NCBI RefSeq assembly: GCF_023227765.1
Contig: NZ_JALKBZ010000001.1
Location: 1 to 64,000, forward strand
Direction of reading: 5' to 3'
From: Fuchsiella alkaliacetigena
GTDB lineage: Bacteria > Bacillota > Halanaerobiia > Halobacteroidales > Acetohalobiaceae
DNA: 64,000 nt
Shown one piece after another: positions 17,190 through 27,203 of this stretch; within the stretch, counting starts at the first letter, position 1, and every line of letters starts with the position of its first letter. The translations under genes and the position numbers were made by a program. Under the pieces are notes generated by a model. The model was not told the DNA's origin. It ran no database searches and was given only the letters and a program-made list of their open reading frames with translations.

Positions 17190-18642
17190 TTTTTACCTCC
17201 ATAGTTTTATAGCTTTTATTTTTTTCTAGCATATCTAAAAAAACATCCACTACTCGAGGCGAAAACTGTTTAGCTCTATGTTCTTTCAACTCTTTAATAG
17301 CAACCTCTTTAGGTAATTTATCTCGATAAGGTCTATCAGTACGCATTGCATCCCAAGCATCAGCCACAGTTATAATCTGAGAAACAAGTGGAATCTCATC
17401 CTCCTTCAAGGCTTCAGGATAGCCATCTCCCTTCCAGTGTTCATGATGGTATAGTACATATTCGGCTACATCTTGAAGTTTTTGGGAATTATAAAGGGTC
17501 TTATACCCCCAATAAGAATGTTTTTGTATCATATCATACTCCTCAGCAGTTAAAGCACCTGGCTTATTCAAAGTTCCTTTGGGAATCAAAATTTTACCGA
17601 TATCATGAACTAGTCCAGCCCAATAAGCCTTATTTACCAACTCTTCATCTAACTCCATAGCTCTAGCTATCTGCTCCGATAAATTAGCTACATTTTGAGA
17701 ATGGCCCTTAGTATACTTATCGTGGAGTTCCAAAATCTTAGTAATTGAAATAATAATTTCTTTTTGAAATTCCTCCTGTAATCTGCTATACCTTTTAATG
17801 GTGAAAAAGGCCGAAGCTAAGCTTTCAAAGGCTCTCATAGTTCGAAGTGAGCTCTTATCAAACTGCTTTGTACTATCTTTAGCTATCTCCAAAGTTATTC
17901 CAGCTACTACTTCCCCTTCAACCTCTAAATTAACTATTAATGATTTTTTTACTGCTTTAGCTGCTTGACTAAGCTTCTTAGCTGACTGAGTACTCATTCC
18001 TCTACTCAGAATACTAATCACATCATCTACGAGATTAACTCCAATACTGTCCTCAATACTAACTTTTAATGAATCAATATGTATCTCTAACTCTTTCAAA
18101 ATAGATATATCATGTCCAATAGCCTCTATAATCTCTATCTGATCATTTACATACATAAAAGCACTACCATAGTCCGCTTCAGTAATAATCTCCTTAGCAG
18201 TATGTAATAACTTAGCCAAAAACTCCTCCTCACTCCTCTCTTGGCTAGATTGACTTAGTTCAGAAACTAAACCAATAATACTCTCTAAATCAGCAGCCAG
18301 TTTATTCATTTCTCGATAGGAGTTTTCCAAGTCTTCATTTAAAGTTATAAACATTTCATTATAGGTTTCTAGCTGCTCATAACTTTCTTCCAATTCCTCC
18401 CGTTTTTCCGATTCTAGTTCATAAACTGTCATACTCAAATAAGCAATAAGAGTTACCGGAATTCCTCCCATTAATATTGAAAATATATAATCTCTCCACA
18501 ATAGTTCAGAACCTACCGTTAATCTCTGGATAGTAGAAAATATAGAAGCTAAAATAGCCCCTAATAAAAAAACAATAATTAAAGTAATAGTTTTCGATCT
18601 GGTAATCTGCTCCATCAAATCTGATTTTACTAACCTTTCCAT
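17182..18642 (-). CDS. Membrane HD-GYP cyclic-di-GMP phosphodiesterase
   Basis: 486 residues from the ATG at 18642, with AAGGAGG 6 nt upstream; a longer TTG start at 18669 lacks a site. Two membrane segments (about 19-36 and 52-72), a coiled coil, a GAF-like region (about 135-285), then an HD-GYP domain: LVHDIGKILIPKG (HD about 346-347), YHHEHWKGDGYPE (about 398-410) and ADAWDAM. It should hydrolyse cyclic-di-GMP, opposing the GGDEF protein at 10-11.5 kb. It is the first gene of the operon with the Phd-like and FIST-SpoIIE proteins. Confidence 0.9.
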   Translation of the reverse strand: MERLVKSDLMEQITRSKTITLIIVFLLGAILASIFSTIQRLTVGSELLWRDYIFSILMGGIPVTLIAYLSMTVYELESEKREELEESYEQLETYNEMFITLNEDLENSYREMNKLAADLESIIGLVSELSQSSQERSEEEFLAKLLHTAKEIITEADYGSAFMYVNDQIEIIEAIGHDISILKELEIHIDSLKVSIEDSIGVNLVDDVISILSRGMSTQSAKKLSQAAKAVKKSLIVNLEVEGEVVAGITLEIAKDSTKQFDKSSLRTMRAFESLASAFFTIKRYSRLQEEFQKEIIISITKILELHDKYTKGHSQNVANLSEQIARAMELDEELVNKAYWAGLVHDIGKILIPKGTLNKPGALTAEEYDMIQKHSYWGYKTLYNSQKLQDVAEYVLYHHEHWKGDGYPEALKEDEIPLVSQIITVADAWDAMRTDRPYRDKLPKEVAIKELKEHRAKQFSPRVVDVFLDMLEKNKSYKTMEVKND

Positions 18643-18826
18643 CAACTTCCTCCTTATCATGCTTATCAAAAGCAGCTTTTAACCGCCTTCTTTATTATTA
18701 ATACTACAAGCCTAAACCTATCTCCTGTATAATACAAAGATTAACAACTATTTTTCTAACTTCTATCATATTTTTGAATTCTCATAACTACATCTATAAA
18801 GAAAACTAGTAAAAGGAGGTTTAACT

Positions 18827-19342
18827 ATGAGTAGAAAAGAATACTTTCTAATTCCTATCTTACTTTTAATTATAGCCCTTACTTTTACTACCTGTTTTAA
18901 TAAAACCAAAGACTGGAAGAATTACTCCAGTCAACTTTTTGAAATTAAATATCCACCTAGCTGGGAAATAGTTACTGATAGAAACTACGAAATTGAGTTA
19001 GCTCCAATAGAAGAAGAAGAAGTAAAGTTAGCTGTTTTTGCTTCAGGTAAGATTTCACCTTTTTCTTTGGCTGGAGTTAATGATAAATTTATGACAATGA
19101 TAAAAGGTAAACTAGAAAATATAGATATTATTCGTGAAGAGAGTATTACTTTTAAAGACCATCCAGGCTATTCTACTACTTTTACAGCTCAAGATGAAAT
19201 AGGAAGACCCTTTCAAGGCCAGCTTATTGTAGCTAAAGCTGATGAAGAACTATTAGGCTATTTTTTCATTGCTGCCGAGGATAAATATGAAGAAAATATT
19301 AGAGTTGCTAACGATATTATTGCTACTTTTGAATTACAATAA
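18827..19342 (+). CDS. PsbP-like lipoprotein
   Basis: 171 residues with a lipoprotein signal (IPILLLIIALTFTTC, lipid-modified Cys about 23). The rest follows the PsbP-like/DUF1795 pattern: FEIKYPPSWEI near 38-48 and repeated beta strands ending in ANDIIATFEL. Such proteins are surface lipoproteins of unknown function. It is a single gene with AAAGGAGG 8 nt before the ATG and a hairpin after the stop. Confidence 0.75.
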   Translation: MSRKEYFLIPILLLIIALTFTTCFNKTKDWKNYSSQLFEIKYPPSWEIVTDRNYEIELAPIEEEEVKLAVFASGKISPFSLAGVNDKFMTMIKGKLENIDIIREESITFKDHPGYSTTFTAQDEIGRPFQGQLIVAKADEELLGYFFIAAEDKYEENIRVANDIIATFELQ

Positions 19343-19367
19343 GACACCGCAGTAGCGATGTCTTATT
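19338..19367 (+). terminator. Terminator of the PsbP-like gene
   Basis: Stem AATAAGACA / TGTCTTATT with an inner CGC / GCG pair, overlapping the stop codon. Confidence 0.6.
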
Positions 19368-19440
19368 TAGAGCTTTATTCATATCACACATCCAAATCTT
19401 AAGTCTTCAACTTTTTCAAGGGGATTCTTTTCGGTAAAAT

Positions 19441-19475
19441 AAAGAGACTACCTGATTTTCTAAGGTAGTCTCTTT
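19441..19475. terminator. Hairpin, probably a terminator
   Basis: A perfect 13-bp stem AAAGAGACTACCT / AGGTAGTCTCTTT with a 9-nt loop, between the PsbP-like gene and the convergent leucine-rich-repeat gene. The same style of stem (AAAGAGACTGATT) recurs at 60845-60883. Confidence 0.55.
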
Positions 19476-19587
19476 ATAGAAAGAATGGAAAATAATGCAA
19501 CCCGAACTAAAGGTTACGCCGCTTAATTAAAGTAATTTAAAAACATAGCTCTATATAGAGGGCAAGGGCAGAAGGACACTATACTAT

Positions 19588-20436
19588 CTAGGGTTTATCG
19601 AAATGCCAATGACCAACATTATCTCTAAAATAAGTCCCTGCTGCTTGATTATTTTCTTTATATACATTTGCAAGGCTATACTTACCATGGGTATTAGAAT
19701 AACGAGAACGTATAAAAGCATCATCACTAACTTCTACATCATCTGGCATTTTTACTGTTTCAATATTATTAAAAGCAAAAGCTCCCATATGTATTTCCTC
19801 CACACTATCTGGTATTTCTATTTCTGTTAGATCATTAGATGCAAAAACTTTTGTGCTTATTATAGTAACATTATCTGGTATTTCTACTTCTGTCAATAAA
19901 TTGTTTTGAAATGCTCTATCATCTATTTCGATAACACTATTTGGGATTTCTACTGATTTTAAGTTGTTGTTATTGAATGCTCTATTACCTATCTTTTCTA
20001 TATTATCTGGAATTTCTATTGATATCAGATTATTATTTCGGAATGTCTGAGCATTAATTTTTTTTATATTATCTGATATTTTTATTTTTTCTAAATTATT
20101 CCCTCTAAATGCTGAATCACCAATTTCCTTCACACTATTTGGTATCTCTATTTCTCTTATATTATTATAAGCAAAGGCTTTTCTACCAATTTCTTCTACA
20201 CTAGCTGGTATATATACTTCTGTTAAATCTTCATATGAAAACTTATTATCTTTAACTGTTTTTACATGGTCTAATAATTCTAGCTTTACCATAAGATAAG
20301 AATCTTCATGACTTACTTCAACAGTATAATCTTTTTCTGGTTTTTCTTCACTATCTGTTTCGGTATTACTACAAGCAATTGTTAAAGATAACACTAGCAA
20401 TAAAAGCAAAGTAATAATTAATATTCTTTTTATCAC
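19588..20436 (-). CDS. BspA-type leucine-rich-repeat lipoprotein
   Basis: 282 residues. A lipoprotein signal (LLLLVLSLTIACSN, Cys about 22) is followed by about six repeats of 23 residues of the LRR_5/BspA type, with the core pattern IPxSVxEIGxxAFxxNNLxxI (about 65-240). A short C-terminal tail ends HWHFDKP. Proteins of this class are exported, surface-held and bind other proteins or surfaces; the ligand is unknown. It is a single gene with AGGAGG before the ATG. No terminator is seen downstream other than the hairpin at 19441. Confidence 0.88.
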   Translation of the reverse strand: MIKRILIITLLLLLVLSLTIACSNTETDSEEKPEKDYTVEVSHEDSYLMVKLELLDHVKTVKDNKFSYEDLTEVYIPASVEEIGRKAFAYNNIREIEIPNSVKEIGDSAFRGNNLEKIKISDNIKKINAQTFRNNNLISIEIPDNIEKIGNRAFNNNNLKSVEIPNSVIEIDDRAFQNNLLTEVEIPDNVTIISTKVFASNDLTEIEIPDSVEEIHMGAFAFNNIETVKMPDDVEVSDDAFIRSRYSNTHGKYSLANVYKENNQAAGTYFRDNVGHWHFDKP

Positions 20437-20794
20437 AATAATCCTCCTGTTGTGTTATTTTTTTATATTTATACTCATTGTACTAGTATTCACATTGAAG
20501 AAAGTTAGTAAAAACTATAATTTTTATTATTTGTCACGTCAATATTGTAACAATTATAATAGAGATAATTACTATTAAAGGACTTTTGGTACTTTGCCAT
20601 ATAATTGTTCCCAGTATATAAAAGAAAATCATTCTAATTAATAAAATAATACCCCCCCTTATAAACAAATCTCATAAACTTGAAGCCTATTATAAAATAA
20701 ATTAAACTTACTGGAAAACGAATTACGGAATTGCCTTAACTATTAACTGTTAATTATTAATTGAAATAAAGGAATAGATCAATATTGTTGCAAG
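20437..20794. other. Intergenic region with a short dispersed repeat
   Basis: 358 bp, very AT-rich, no gene seen. At 20740-20763 it carries CTATTAACTGTTAA followed by TTATTAATTG, which matches 60030-60053 at 23 of 24 positions. Confidence 0.45.
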
Positions 20795-21472
20795 TTATCT
20801 ATTTAAAGGACAGGCCTTAATACACAGCCCACATCTTTTTCCGTTCAACTTCACAAATATCTGATGGTAACATCTTTCCTTAGCTATTCTCCAACCTTCC
20901 TGCGGAGAATATTTAGCCTGTCCTCCTTTTAAAGCATCAACTGGACAGATCTCTACACAGTTTAAACACTCACTACACTCTATTTCCGTTTCTAAATCAG
21001 TCTCTGCTAATTCAGCAGTAGTAATTACCGTAGTAAAGCGCACCCGAGAACCGTAATTCTCAGTAAGCACCAAATTATTAACTCCAAACTTACCTAAGCC
21101 AGCTGCTACAGCTAAATGACGATGTGAAAGATCAGCAGCTAACCTCTTTTTATCGCCTATACTAGCCGTCCCTGGCACCCCAAAAGCCAAATAGCCTCTT
21201 TGTTCAAAAAACTTACAAAGCTCCCGGTTAATCCTATTCAACTCCTGATTAGCTGTTTCAAACTCCAATACATAGCCATTTCTAGCCTGAGGTAGGTTTA
21301 AAGTACTTCCTTTGCTTAAGCGATAACCAATAGAAACTGCACTTTTTGCTTCGGGTAAATAGTCTTCAGGCCGATGTCCAGTTGGAAAGTCAAGTCCAGT
21401 TAAGCTGACTACACCTACTAAGTCCGCCCCCTGTTGTTGAGCAAAGCTAACACTTTCCTCACTTAAGCTCAT
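20795..21472 (-). CDS. QueG-like double [4Fe-4S] protein
   Basis: 225 residues from the ATG at 21472 (AGGGAG 9 nt upstream); the TTG six codons earlier overlaps that site. The body resembles the epoxyqueuosine-reductase/reductive-dehalogenase-related family (GLGKFGVNNLVLTENYGSR, about 131-149). Two ferredoxin clusters follow: CSECLNCVEICPVDAL and CGLCIKACP near the C-terminus. It lacks the N-terminal and HEAT-repeat regions of full QueG (about 380 residues), so it is more likely a short relative with an unknown reductase role. It lies 23 nt after the symporter gene in one operon. Confidence 0.8.
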   Translation of the reverse strand: MSLSEESVSFAQQQGADLVGVVSLTGLDFPTGHRPEDYLPEAKSAVSIGYRLSKGSTLNLPQARNGYVLEFETANQELNRINRELCKFFEQRGYLAFGVPGTASIGDKKRLAADLSHRHLAVAAGLGKFGVNNLVLTENYGSRVRFTTVITTAELAETDLETEIECSECLNCVEICPVDALKGGQAKYSPQEGWRIAKERCYHQIFVKLNGKRCGLCIKACPLNR

Positions 21473-21495
21473 AAACCATCTCTCCCTCAAAAAGA

Positions 21496-22992
21496 TTATA
21501 ATTCTACTGTACTTTCGCCAGTTATTCCCTCATCCACAGCCTCTACTACCTCTTCAAACTCCGCTAAGACTCCAGTATCCTGCTGTTTAACTAAAGCATT
21601 TACTATTACTATGGTTAGACAGTTTATAATAAAGCCAGGTACAATTTCATACATTACCGCTCCTAAACCTACTACATCCCAGATCACTAAAGCCAAAGTA
21701 CCTGTCACCATTCCCGCTAAAGCGGCCTGCCAAGTAGTCTTTTTAGAAAAGAGAGCAAAGAGCACTACTGGCCCAAAGGCTGCTCCAAAGCCGGCCCAAG
21801 CATAAGCTACTAAACCTAAAACTGTATTTTCGGGGTTAAGAGCTAAGATAAGAGCTATTACTGAGATTATTAAGACACAGATTCGCCCCATCTTCATCAG
21901 CTCTTCTGAAGAAGGCTCCCTATTTAAGAAGCTCCTATATAAGTCCTCAGTCAAGGCCGAAGAAGAAACTAAAAGCTGCGAGTCAATTGTAGACATAATA
22001 GCTGATAGAATAGCCGCTAAGAGAATTCCTCCCAGCCAAGGATTAAACAGTTCACCGATCATATAGATAAAGACCTTTTCCTGAGTTCCTCCACCTAGAC
22101 CTTCAAACATGGGAATAGAAATCAAACCTATAATTACCGCTCCTAAGAGTGAAATAAACACCCAGACTACAGCTATACTCATAGCTTTAGGCACCTTTTT
22201 TACAGAGTCAATCCCCATGAATCTAGCTAAAATATGGGGCTGCCCAAAGTAGCCTAAACCCCAAGCTGCTGCGGAAATAATAGGAATCAGGGCCCAATTC
22301 TCGCTCTGCGGAACTATACTACCCGAAATCTCATTTAAACTCATCGCTTCACTAATAGCACTAGCTCCACCTACAAAGTTATAAGCTAAAATAGGTACCA
22401 CTATAATAGCTACAAACATCAGTGCTCCCTGAATAAAATCACTCCAAGATACAGCTAAAAATCCTCCTAAAAAAGTATAAAGTATAATCGCTATTCCACC
22501 AATAATTACTGCTAAAGAGTAATCAATATTAAACATAGACTCAAAAAGCCTGCCCGCAGCAACTAAACCAGAAGATGAATAAATAGTAAAGAAAATCAAA
22601 GTAATAATTGCAGTTATCACCCGCAAAAGACCTGTGGGATCTTTAAAACGCTCCTCAAAAAAGGAAGGTAAAGTCATCGTCTGTGTCTGTTGAGTATAAA
22701 CTCGCAGCCTAGCTGCTACATACTTCCAGTTAAGCACCGTACCGATAAATAAGCCAATAGCAATCCAAGCTTCCGCGGGCCCGCCTAAATAGACCGCTCC
22801 CGGTAAGCCCATCAGCAACCAACCGCTCATATCACTAGCCTGAGCCGAAAGCGCCGTAACCCAGCTACCCATACCTCTACCACCAATCAAATAGTCCTCA
22901 AGATCTAAAGTCTGCTTATAAAAGTAAAGTCCCATCGCCATTAAAAAGATAAAATAAAGTATAAATGTAAGTAATGTCTGTATCCCCACCAT
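21496..22992 (-). CDS. putP: Sodium/proline symporter (SSS family)
   Basis: 498 residues, about 13 membrane segments, sodium:solute symporter family. The region YLIGGRGMGSWVTALSAQAS (35-54) and DMSGWLLMGLPG (55-66) are PutP hallmarks, as are WAYVAARLR-type loop 3 residues and the IMSTIDSQLLVSSSALTEDL-like segment (about 330-350). It imports proline (or another compatible solute) with sodium, which suits a salt-adapted cell. AGGAGG precedes the ATG. The downstream QueG-like gene is probably co-transcribed. Confidence 0.88.
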   Translation of the reverse strand: MVGIQTLLTFILYFIFLMAMGLYFYKQTLDLEDYLIGGRGMGSWVTALSAQASDMSGWLLMGLPGAVYLGGPAEAWIAIGLFIGTVLNWKYVAARLRVYTQQTQTMTLPSFFEERFKDPTGLLRVITAIITLIFFTIYSSSGLVAAGRLFESMFNIDYSLAVIIGGIAIILYTFLGGFLAVSWSDFIQGALMFVAIIVVPILAYNFVGGASAISEAMSLNEISGSIVPQSENWALIPIISAAAWGLGYFGQPHILARFMGIDSVKKVPKAMSIAVVWVFISLLGAVIIGLISIPMFEGLGGGTQEKVFIYMIGELFNPWLGGILLAAILSAIMSTIDSQLLVSSSALTEDLYRSFLNREPSSEELMKMGRICVLIISVIALILALNPENTVLGLVAYAWAGFGAAFGPVVLFALFSKKTTWQAALAGMVTGTLALVIWDVVGLGAVMYEIVPGFIINCLTIVIVNALVKQQDTGVLAEFEEVVEAVDEGITGESTVEL

Positions 22993-23084
22993 TTTCTCTA
23001 ATCCTCCTCAAGCAAAATAATTTTTAATTAATCATACCATAAGCTGAAACTTTATTCAACCTTATTAATAATTATTAATAGCTA

Positions 23085-23120
23085 AAGCACCACCTCTAAT
23101 TTTCAGCAGAGATGGTGCTT
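23085..23120 (-). terminator. Terminator of malQ
   Basis: Stem AAGCACCACCTCT / AGAGATGGTGCTT (12 of 13 paired, 10-nt loop), just past the malQ stop. Confidence 0.65.
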
Positions 23121-23127
23121 AAAGTTT

Positions 23128-24618
23128 TTATCTATGGTAGATTCTAGTTAACTCTCTTAATTTATCCCCTACCCCACTTTCCAACTGTGAAGCTTGATAT
23201 CTCCACTGCCAGTTACCAGCAGTAATTCCCGGGGTATTCATCCGCGCTTCACTACCCAAAGCAAGTAAATCCTGTAAAGGAGCAATTGCCATTACTGCCA
23301 CCGAAGACCAAGCAGCTCTCAGCAACTGCCAACAGATATCCTCGCTTCCCTCGAAGTTGAGATACTGCTGAACATACTCCCTATCTCCAGCTGGAAGGCT
23401 ATTATACCAACCTAAGGTAGTATCGTTATCGTGAGTTCCGGTATAGACTACTGAGTTTTGAGGATAGTTATGAGGTAAGTAGTTATTATCTTCACCGGAA
23501 TCAAAAGCAAACTGTAAAACCTTCATCCCTGGTAAATCGAAATCATCCCTTAACTGCTCTACCTCTTCAGTAATCACTCCCAAATCCTCAGCAATAATCG
23601 GCAGCTCACCTAATTCTACCTCCAACTGGGTAAAGAACTCTCCACCCGGGCCCGGCTCCCAAGTACCATTAATAGCCGTTTCTTCTCCGTAAGGTACGGC
23701 CCAATAGGATTCAAAGCCTCTAAAGTGATCTAAACGGATAATATCCACTAACTCCAGCAGTGAACTAAATCTATCTATCCACCACTGATAGTCCTCACTT
23801 TTAAGCTCCTCCCAGTCATAAAGAGGATTTCCCCACAACTGACCTGTAGCACTAAAGTAGTCCGGCGGTACTCCCGCCACCTTCAACGGTTGGCGGTGCT
23901 TATCAAATTGGAATAACTCGGGTCTGGCCCAAGCATCAGCACTATCAAAAGCCACAAAAATCGGAATATCACCGATAATCTGAACTCCATTTCGATTAGC
24001 ATAGGCCTTAAGCTCCATCCACTGCTGAAAGAAAAGATACTGCATAAACTTTTGCCACTCTATCTCTTCAGCTAACTCATTTCGATAGTAATCCAAAGCT
24101 TCAGGACTTCTAAACTTAACCTTATCCTCCCATTCAGTCCAACTTTGTCCCCCAAAATGATTCTTTAAAGCCATAAATAGAGCATAATCCTCCAACCACT
24201 CAGCTTCTCTAGCACAAAACTGTGCAAACTTAGCTCTCCCAGCCGAGGAAGCCGAGCTATTAAACTCAATAAAAGCCTTTCTCAGCAGAGGATACTTAAA
24301 ATCAATTACCGCTCCGTAATCAACACTTCCTTTAGCAAAGTCAGGACTATTTTCTAAATCATCACTAGTTAATAACCCCATCTTCTTCAACTCTTCTAAA
24401 CTAATCAATAAAGGATTCCCCGCAAAGGCTGAAAAACACTGATAAGGCGAATCGCCATATCCAGTCGGGCCCAAAGGGAATATCTGCCATAACTTCTGTT
24501 CACTGATAATCAAAAAATCCACAAAATCATAAGCCTCTTTACCTAAAGAACCAATCCCGTACTTCCCCGGTAAGGAAGTAGGGTGAAGTAAAATACCACT
24601 GCTTCTACTAAATCTCAT
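23128..24618 (-). CDS. malQ: 4-alpha-glucanotransferase
   Basis: 496 residues, glycoside hydrolase family 77. It opens SGILLHPTSLPGKYGIGSLG (7-26), the classical amylomaltase N-terminus. The nucleophile lies in IIRLDHFRGFESYW (about 289-302), the acid/base in PIIAEDLG (about 337-344), and THDNDTTLGWY lies near 395. It transfers alpha-1,4-glucan segments and disproportionates maltodextrins in the cytoplasm. Length is normal for bacterial type enzymes. It stands alone, with no other glycogen or maltose gene next to it. Confidence 0.95.
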   Translation of the reverse strand: MRFSRSSGILLHPTSLPGKYGIGSLGKEAYDFVDFLIISEQKLWQIFPLGPTGYGDSPYQCFSAFAGNPLLISLEELKKMGLLTSDDLENSPDFAKGSVDYGAVIDFKYPLLRKAFIEFNSSASSAGRAKFAQFCAREAEWLEDYALFMALKNHFGGQSWTEWEDKVKFRSPEALDYYRNELAEEIEWQKFMQYLFFQQWMELKAYANRNGVQIIGDIPIFVAFDSADAWARPELFQFDKHRQPLKVAGVPPDYFSATGQLWGNPLYDWEELKSEDYQWWIDRFSSLLELVDIIRLDHFRGFESYWAVPYGEETAINGTWEPGPGGEFFTQLEVELGELPIIAEDLGVITEEVEQLRDDFDLPGMKVLQFAFDSGEDNNYLPHNYPQNSVVYTGTHDNDTTLGWYNSLPAGDREYVQQYLNFEGSEDICWQLLRAAWSSVAVMAIAPLQDLLALGSEARMNTPGITAGNWQWRYQASQLESGVGDKLRELTRIYHR

Positions 24619-24729
24619 TTGAAATCTCTCTCCATTTCCTTGTAATTAGACTTTAGTCATTAGCTATTTTAACACATTTTCTATAAATTATAGCAATTAA
24701 GCAACTGACAATTATCACCAATTGTCTTG

Positions 24730-25434
24730 TTAACTATTTTTCTGCCAAGCCCCCACTAAAGAAGACGCTCCCTGAATAAAGAACACACCAGCTACCCAAT
24801 AGTATAAAAACTGCGGATATAACAGAATCAAAACTCCTACTAACAGATAAATAACTCCAGTAAAAGTAAGACTAGCCTTTTCAGTCTTAGCAGTTTTTTC
24901 ACTCACATTATCAGCCACCTTTACAAAATTAGTAGAGTTCAAGATGCTATTCCAAATAATAGAATTCAACTTCACCTCTGCTAAATTATTACGCATTTCC
25001 CGCCAAAAATAAGGAAAAAAGACTATATTTAAAAAGATCCCCACTAACAACAGACTTAATAAATAAGTAAGGCTAGAATAGTAATCTCCCCAAGTCAAAA
25101 GCAAACCAATCTCATCCATAAACAGACCTAATCCAGTTCCGTACAACAAAGCCACCTGTTTACGACTGAAAAAAGAAGAGCCTACTATAGCCAACCAGCC
25201 AGCAATAGCAATTAACAAAATCCCAAAGTAAAAGTGATGCACATGATAACCAAACAAAATTATATTACGTCCTATATAGAAATCAACCTCCGGAGTTAAG
25301 CCCTGCTTAGCCACCTCAGCAAACTCACTTTCAGCCGAGCCGGCTATTAAAACAGCTAGCCTAATAAACAAAAAGGAAGCTAAATAGGAAATAGTAATTA
25401 AAAACGGAATATCCTTTCTTTTATTACCCACCAT
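24730..25434 (-). CDS. Multi-pass membrane protein with HVHHFYFG motif
   Basis: 234 residues, function not recognised. About six membrane segments. The second opens with GYHVHHFYFG (about 62-71), and the third ends LFMDEIGLLLTWGDYYS (about 104-120), placing His, Asp and Glu residues near the membrane surface. That could bind a metal, but this is inference. A cytosolic loop follows (about 145-190), then two hydrophobic helices. AAAGGAGG lies 15 nt before the ATG, rather far. It starts 29 nt after the stop of a chemoreceptor gene and is probably co-transcribed with it. Confidence 0.6.
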   Translation of the reverse strand: MVGNKRKDIPFLITISYLASFLFIRLAVLIAGSAESEFAEVAKQGLTPEVDFYIGRNIILFGYHVHHFYFGILLIAIAGWLAIVGSSFFSRKQVALLYGTGLGLFMDEIGLLLTWGDYYSSLTYLLSLLLVGIFLNIVFFPYFWREMRNNLAEVKLNSIIWNSILNSTNFVKVADNVSEKTAKTEKASLTFTGVIYLLVGVLILLYPQFLYYWVAGVFFIQGASSLVGAWQKNS

Positions 25435-25463
25435 AAGTTTAAAGCTTAACCTCCTTTATCTAC

Positions 25464-27203
25464 TTAAACTTCAAATCTAGCTACTAAATCCCGCAACTCA
25501 TCAGCCATAGCCTTTAACTCCTGACTAGAGCCTACAATCTGATCCATAGCTGCCGACTGACTCTCCGTAGCACTGCTAATCTCCTCACTACCAGCTAATA
25601 GAGTTTGATTAGTATTAGCAATCTCCTGCACTAACTGATCCACCTTCTTAATCTTTTCAGCAATATTTCTAAATAACTGCCCTGTCTCATCCAGTGCTTC
25701 CGCTCCCACTTCAATCTGATTATTATTTTCTTCGATAATCTCTACTGCTTTTTGAGTCTTTACAGTCAGTCCTTTAATTATTTGCTGAATATTTCCGGCA
25801 GAGTCCTGAGTCTCTTCCGCTAACTCGCGCACCTCTTCAGCTACCACTGCAAAGCCGCGTCCGCTTTCACCAGCTCTAGCTGCTTCAATAGCTGCATTTA
25901 AAGCTAAAAGATTAGTCTGTTCAGCTATCTCCGAAATAACCTCTACAATATTAGCTATTTCAGCCGAAGCCTCATTCAACTCGCTAATAATACCTCTGGA
26001 CTCCTGAGAAGATCCTAAAATCTTATTCATCTCTTCTTGAGTAGTCTCCATCTGGCCTAAGCCATTCTGAGCTAGTTTATCAACTTCATCGGAGTTCTCA
26101 GCCATCTCCACCGCACTAGCACTGACATCCTCCACAGTCTCACTAAACTCATGACTAGAAGCCGATATCTCTTCAACTGCACTAGCAGTAGACTCACTAG
26201 AATCAGCTAACTGTAAGCCAGCTTCATTCACTTGTTCCACTGCTTCATTAATCCCAGTAACCAAGTTTCTTAAACTAGTTACCATATTATTAAATCCTTC
26301 TACGGTCTTTTTAACCTCGTCTTCACTAGCTATTTGGAAAGTCTTACATTTTTTACACTCTTCTATTTTATCATCTAAATCACCCTGCACTTCTCCGTGA
26401 CAAGTTGTTTCTTCTATTTGCCAACATCGTAAATTATCAACCTCATAAGCAGGACATTCTTCATCATCACAGTCCATTACCTCCCAGCACTCATGTAAGT
26501 CTTGATTACCCACACTTACCGTTAAATCACCTTGTTCAGCCTGTTCCATCTTATCAGTCAAATCAACTAAAGGGTTAATAATATCCCGTAGCACAAGATA
26601 AGAACAGATAGCTAACAGAACAATTCCTATAATTAAGCTGATAATTTGAAAAATCAACATAGTACTTTGAGCAGTACTTTCCTGGTACATGCTCACTGCT
26701 TCGTCCATCTCCGTCAACAAAAGCATATTTTGTTCAGCAATTTCTGTTAGAGCAGTTTCCCGTTCAGTAGCCGTTAGTTCATTTTGAGAAAGAATCTCTA
26801 ACTGTCCTCTAAATGACCCCCATAATTCCTCTACAGTCTCTAACTGCTCTAAAACCTCTGGCTCACCAACTCCACGTATATCTAACTCCTCGTCTCCCAC
26901 AAGCAAAGCATTTAAAGTAGTTTCAAACTCTTCCATTGTGGCTTCTAACTCTTCAGTAGCAAAGTCCACTTCTTCATCAACTACCATCATTGCTTCTTTA
27001 GTCATTTTTTGACTTAGCATTCTCTGCCTACCAGCTAAATTAATTATTCTATTATCATAAGCCTGTTGGTTCATTAAATAGTATGTAGCTACAAAATTCC
27101 CTACTATTAAGACTAATAATGCTATAAAGGCAGCTCCAAATTTCTTCTTAAGATTCAAATTAAATCTCAAAGCTAATTTTCTCTTCAACTGCTTAATCGA
27201 CAT
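25464..27203 (-). CDS. PilJ-type chemoreceptor with Cys-rich insert
   Basis: 579 residues from the ATG at 27203, with AAAGGAG 7 nt upstream. A longer frame from 27281 is not supported. Membrane segment about 23-43, a PilJ/nitrate-sensor-type helical domain ([18 protein letters not shown], 55-72), second membrane segment about 182-206, HAMP, then a Cys-rich insert (about 239-286; CWEVMDC, ECPAY, LRCWQ, ECKKCK). This insert follows the 'two-CW' pattern seen in anaerobe signalling proteins and could bind a metal or sense redox state. The C-terminus is a methyl-accepting signalling domain with hairpin tip [19 protein letters not shown]. It relays a signal to CheW/CheA. Confidence 0.9.
   Translation of the reverse strand: MSIKQLKRKLALRFNLNLKKKFGAAFIALLVLIVGNFVATYYLMNQQAYDNRIINLAGRQRMLSQKMTKEAMMVVDEEVDFATEELEATMEEFETTLNALLVGDEELDIRGVGEPEVLEQLETVEELWGSFRGQLEILSQNELTATERETALTEIAEQNMLLLTEMDEAVSMYQESTAQSTMLIFQIISLIIGIVLLAICSYLVLRDIINPLVDLTDKMEQAEQGDLTVSVGNQDLHECWEVMDCDDEECPAYEVDNLRCWQIEETTCHGEVQGDLDDKIEECKKCKTFQIASEDEVKKTVEGFNNMVTSLRNLVTGINEAVEQVNEAGLQLADSSESTASAVEEISASSHEFSETVEDVSASAVEMAENSDEVDKLAQNGLGQMETTQEEMNKILGSSQESRGIISELNEASAEIANIVEVISEIAEQTNLLALNAAIEAARAGESGRGFAVVAEEVRELAEETQDSAGNIQQIIKGLTVKTQKAVEIIEENNNQIEVGAEALDETGQLFRNIAEKIKKVDQLVQEIANTNQTLLAGSEEISSATESQSAAMDQIVGSSQELKAMADELRDLVARFEV

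Noticed and set aside
20437-20794. Insertion sequence
   Set aside because: No transposase or terminal repeats; only a short AT repeat shared with 60.0 kb.
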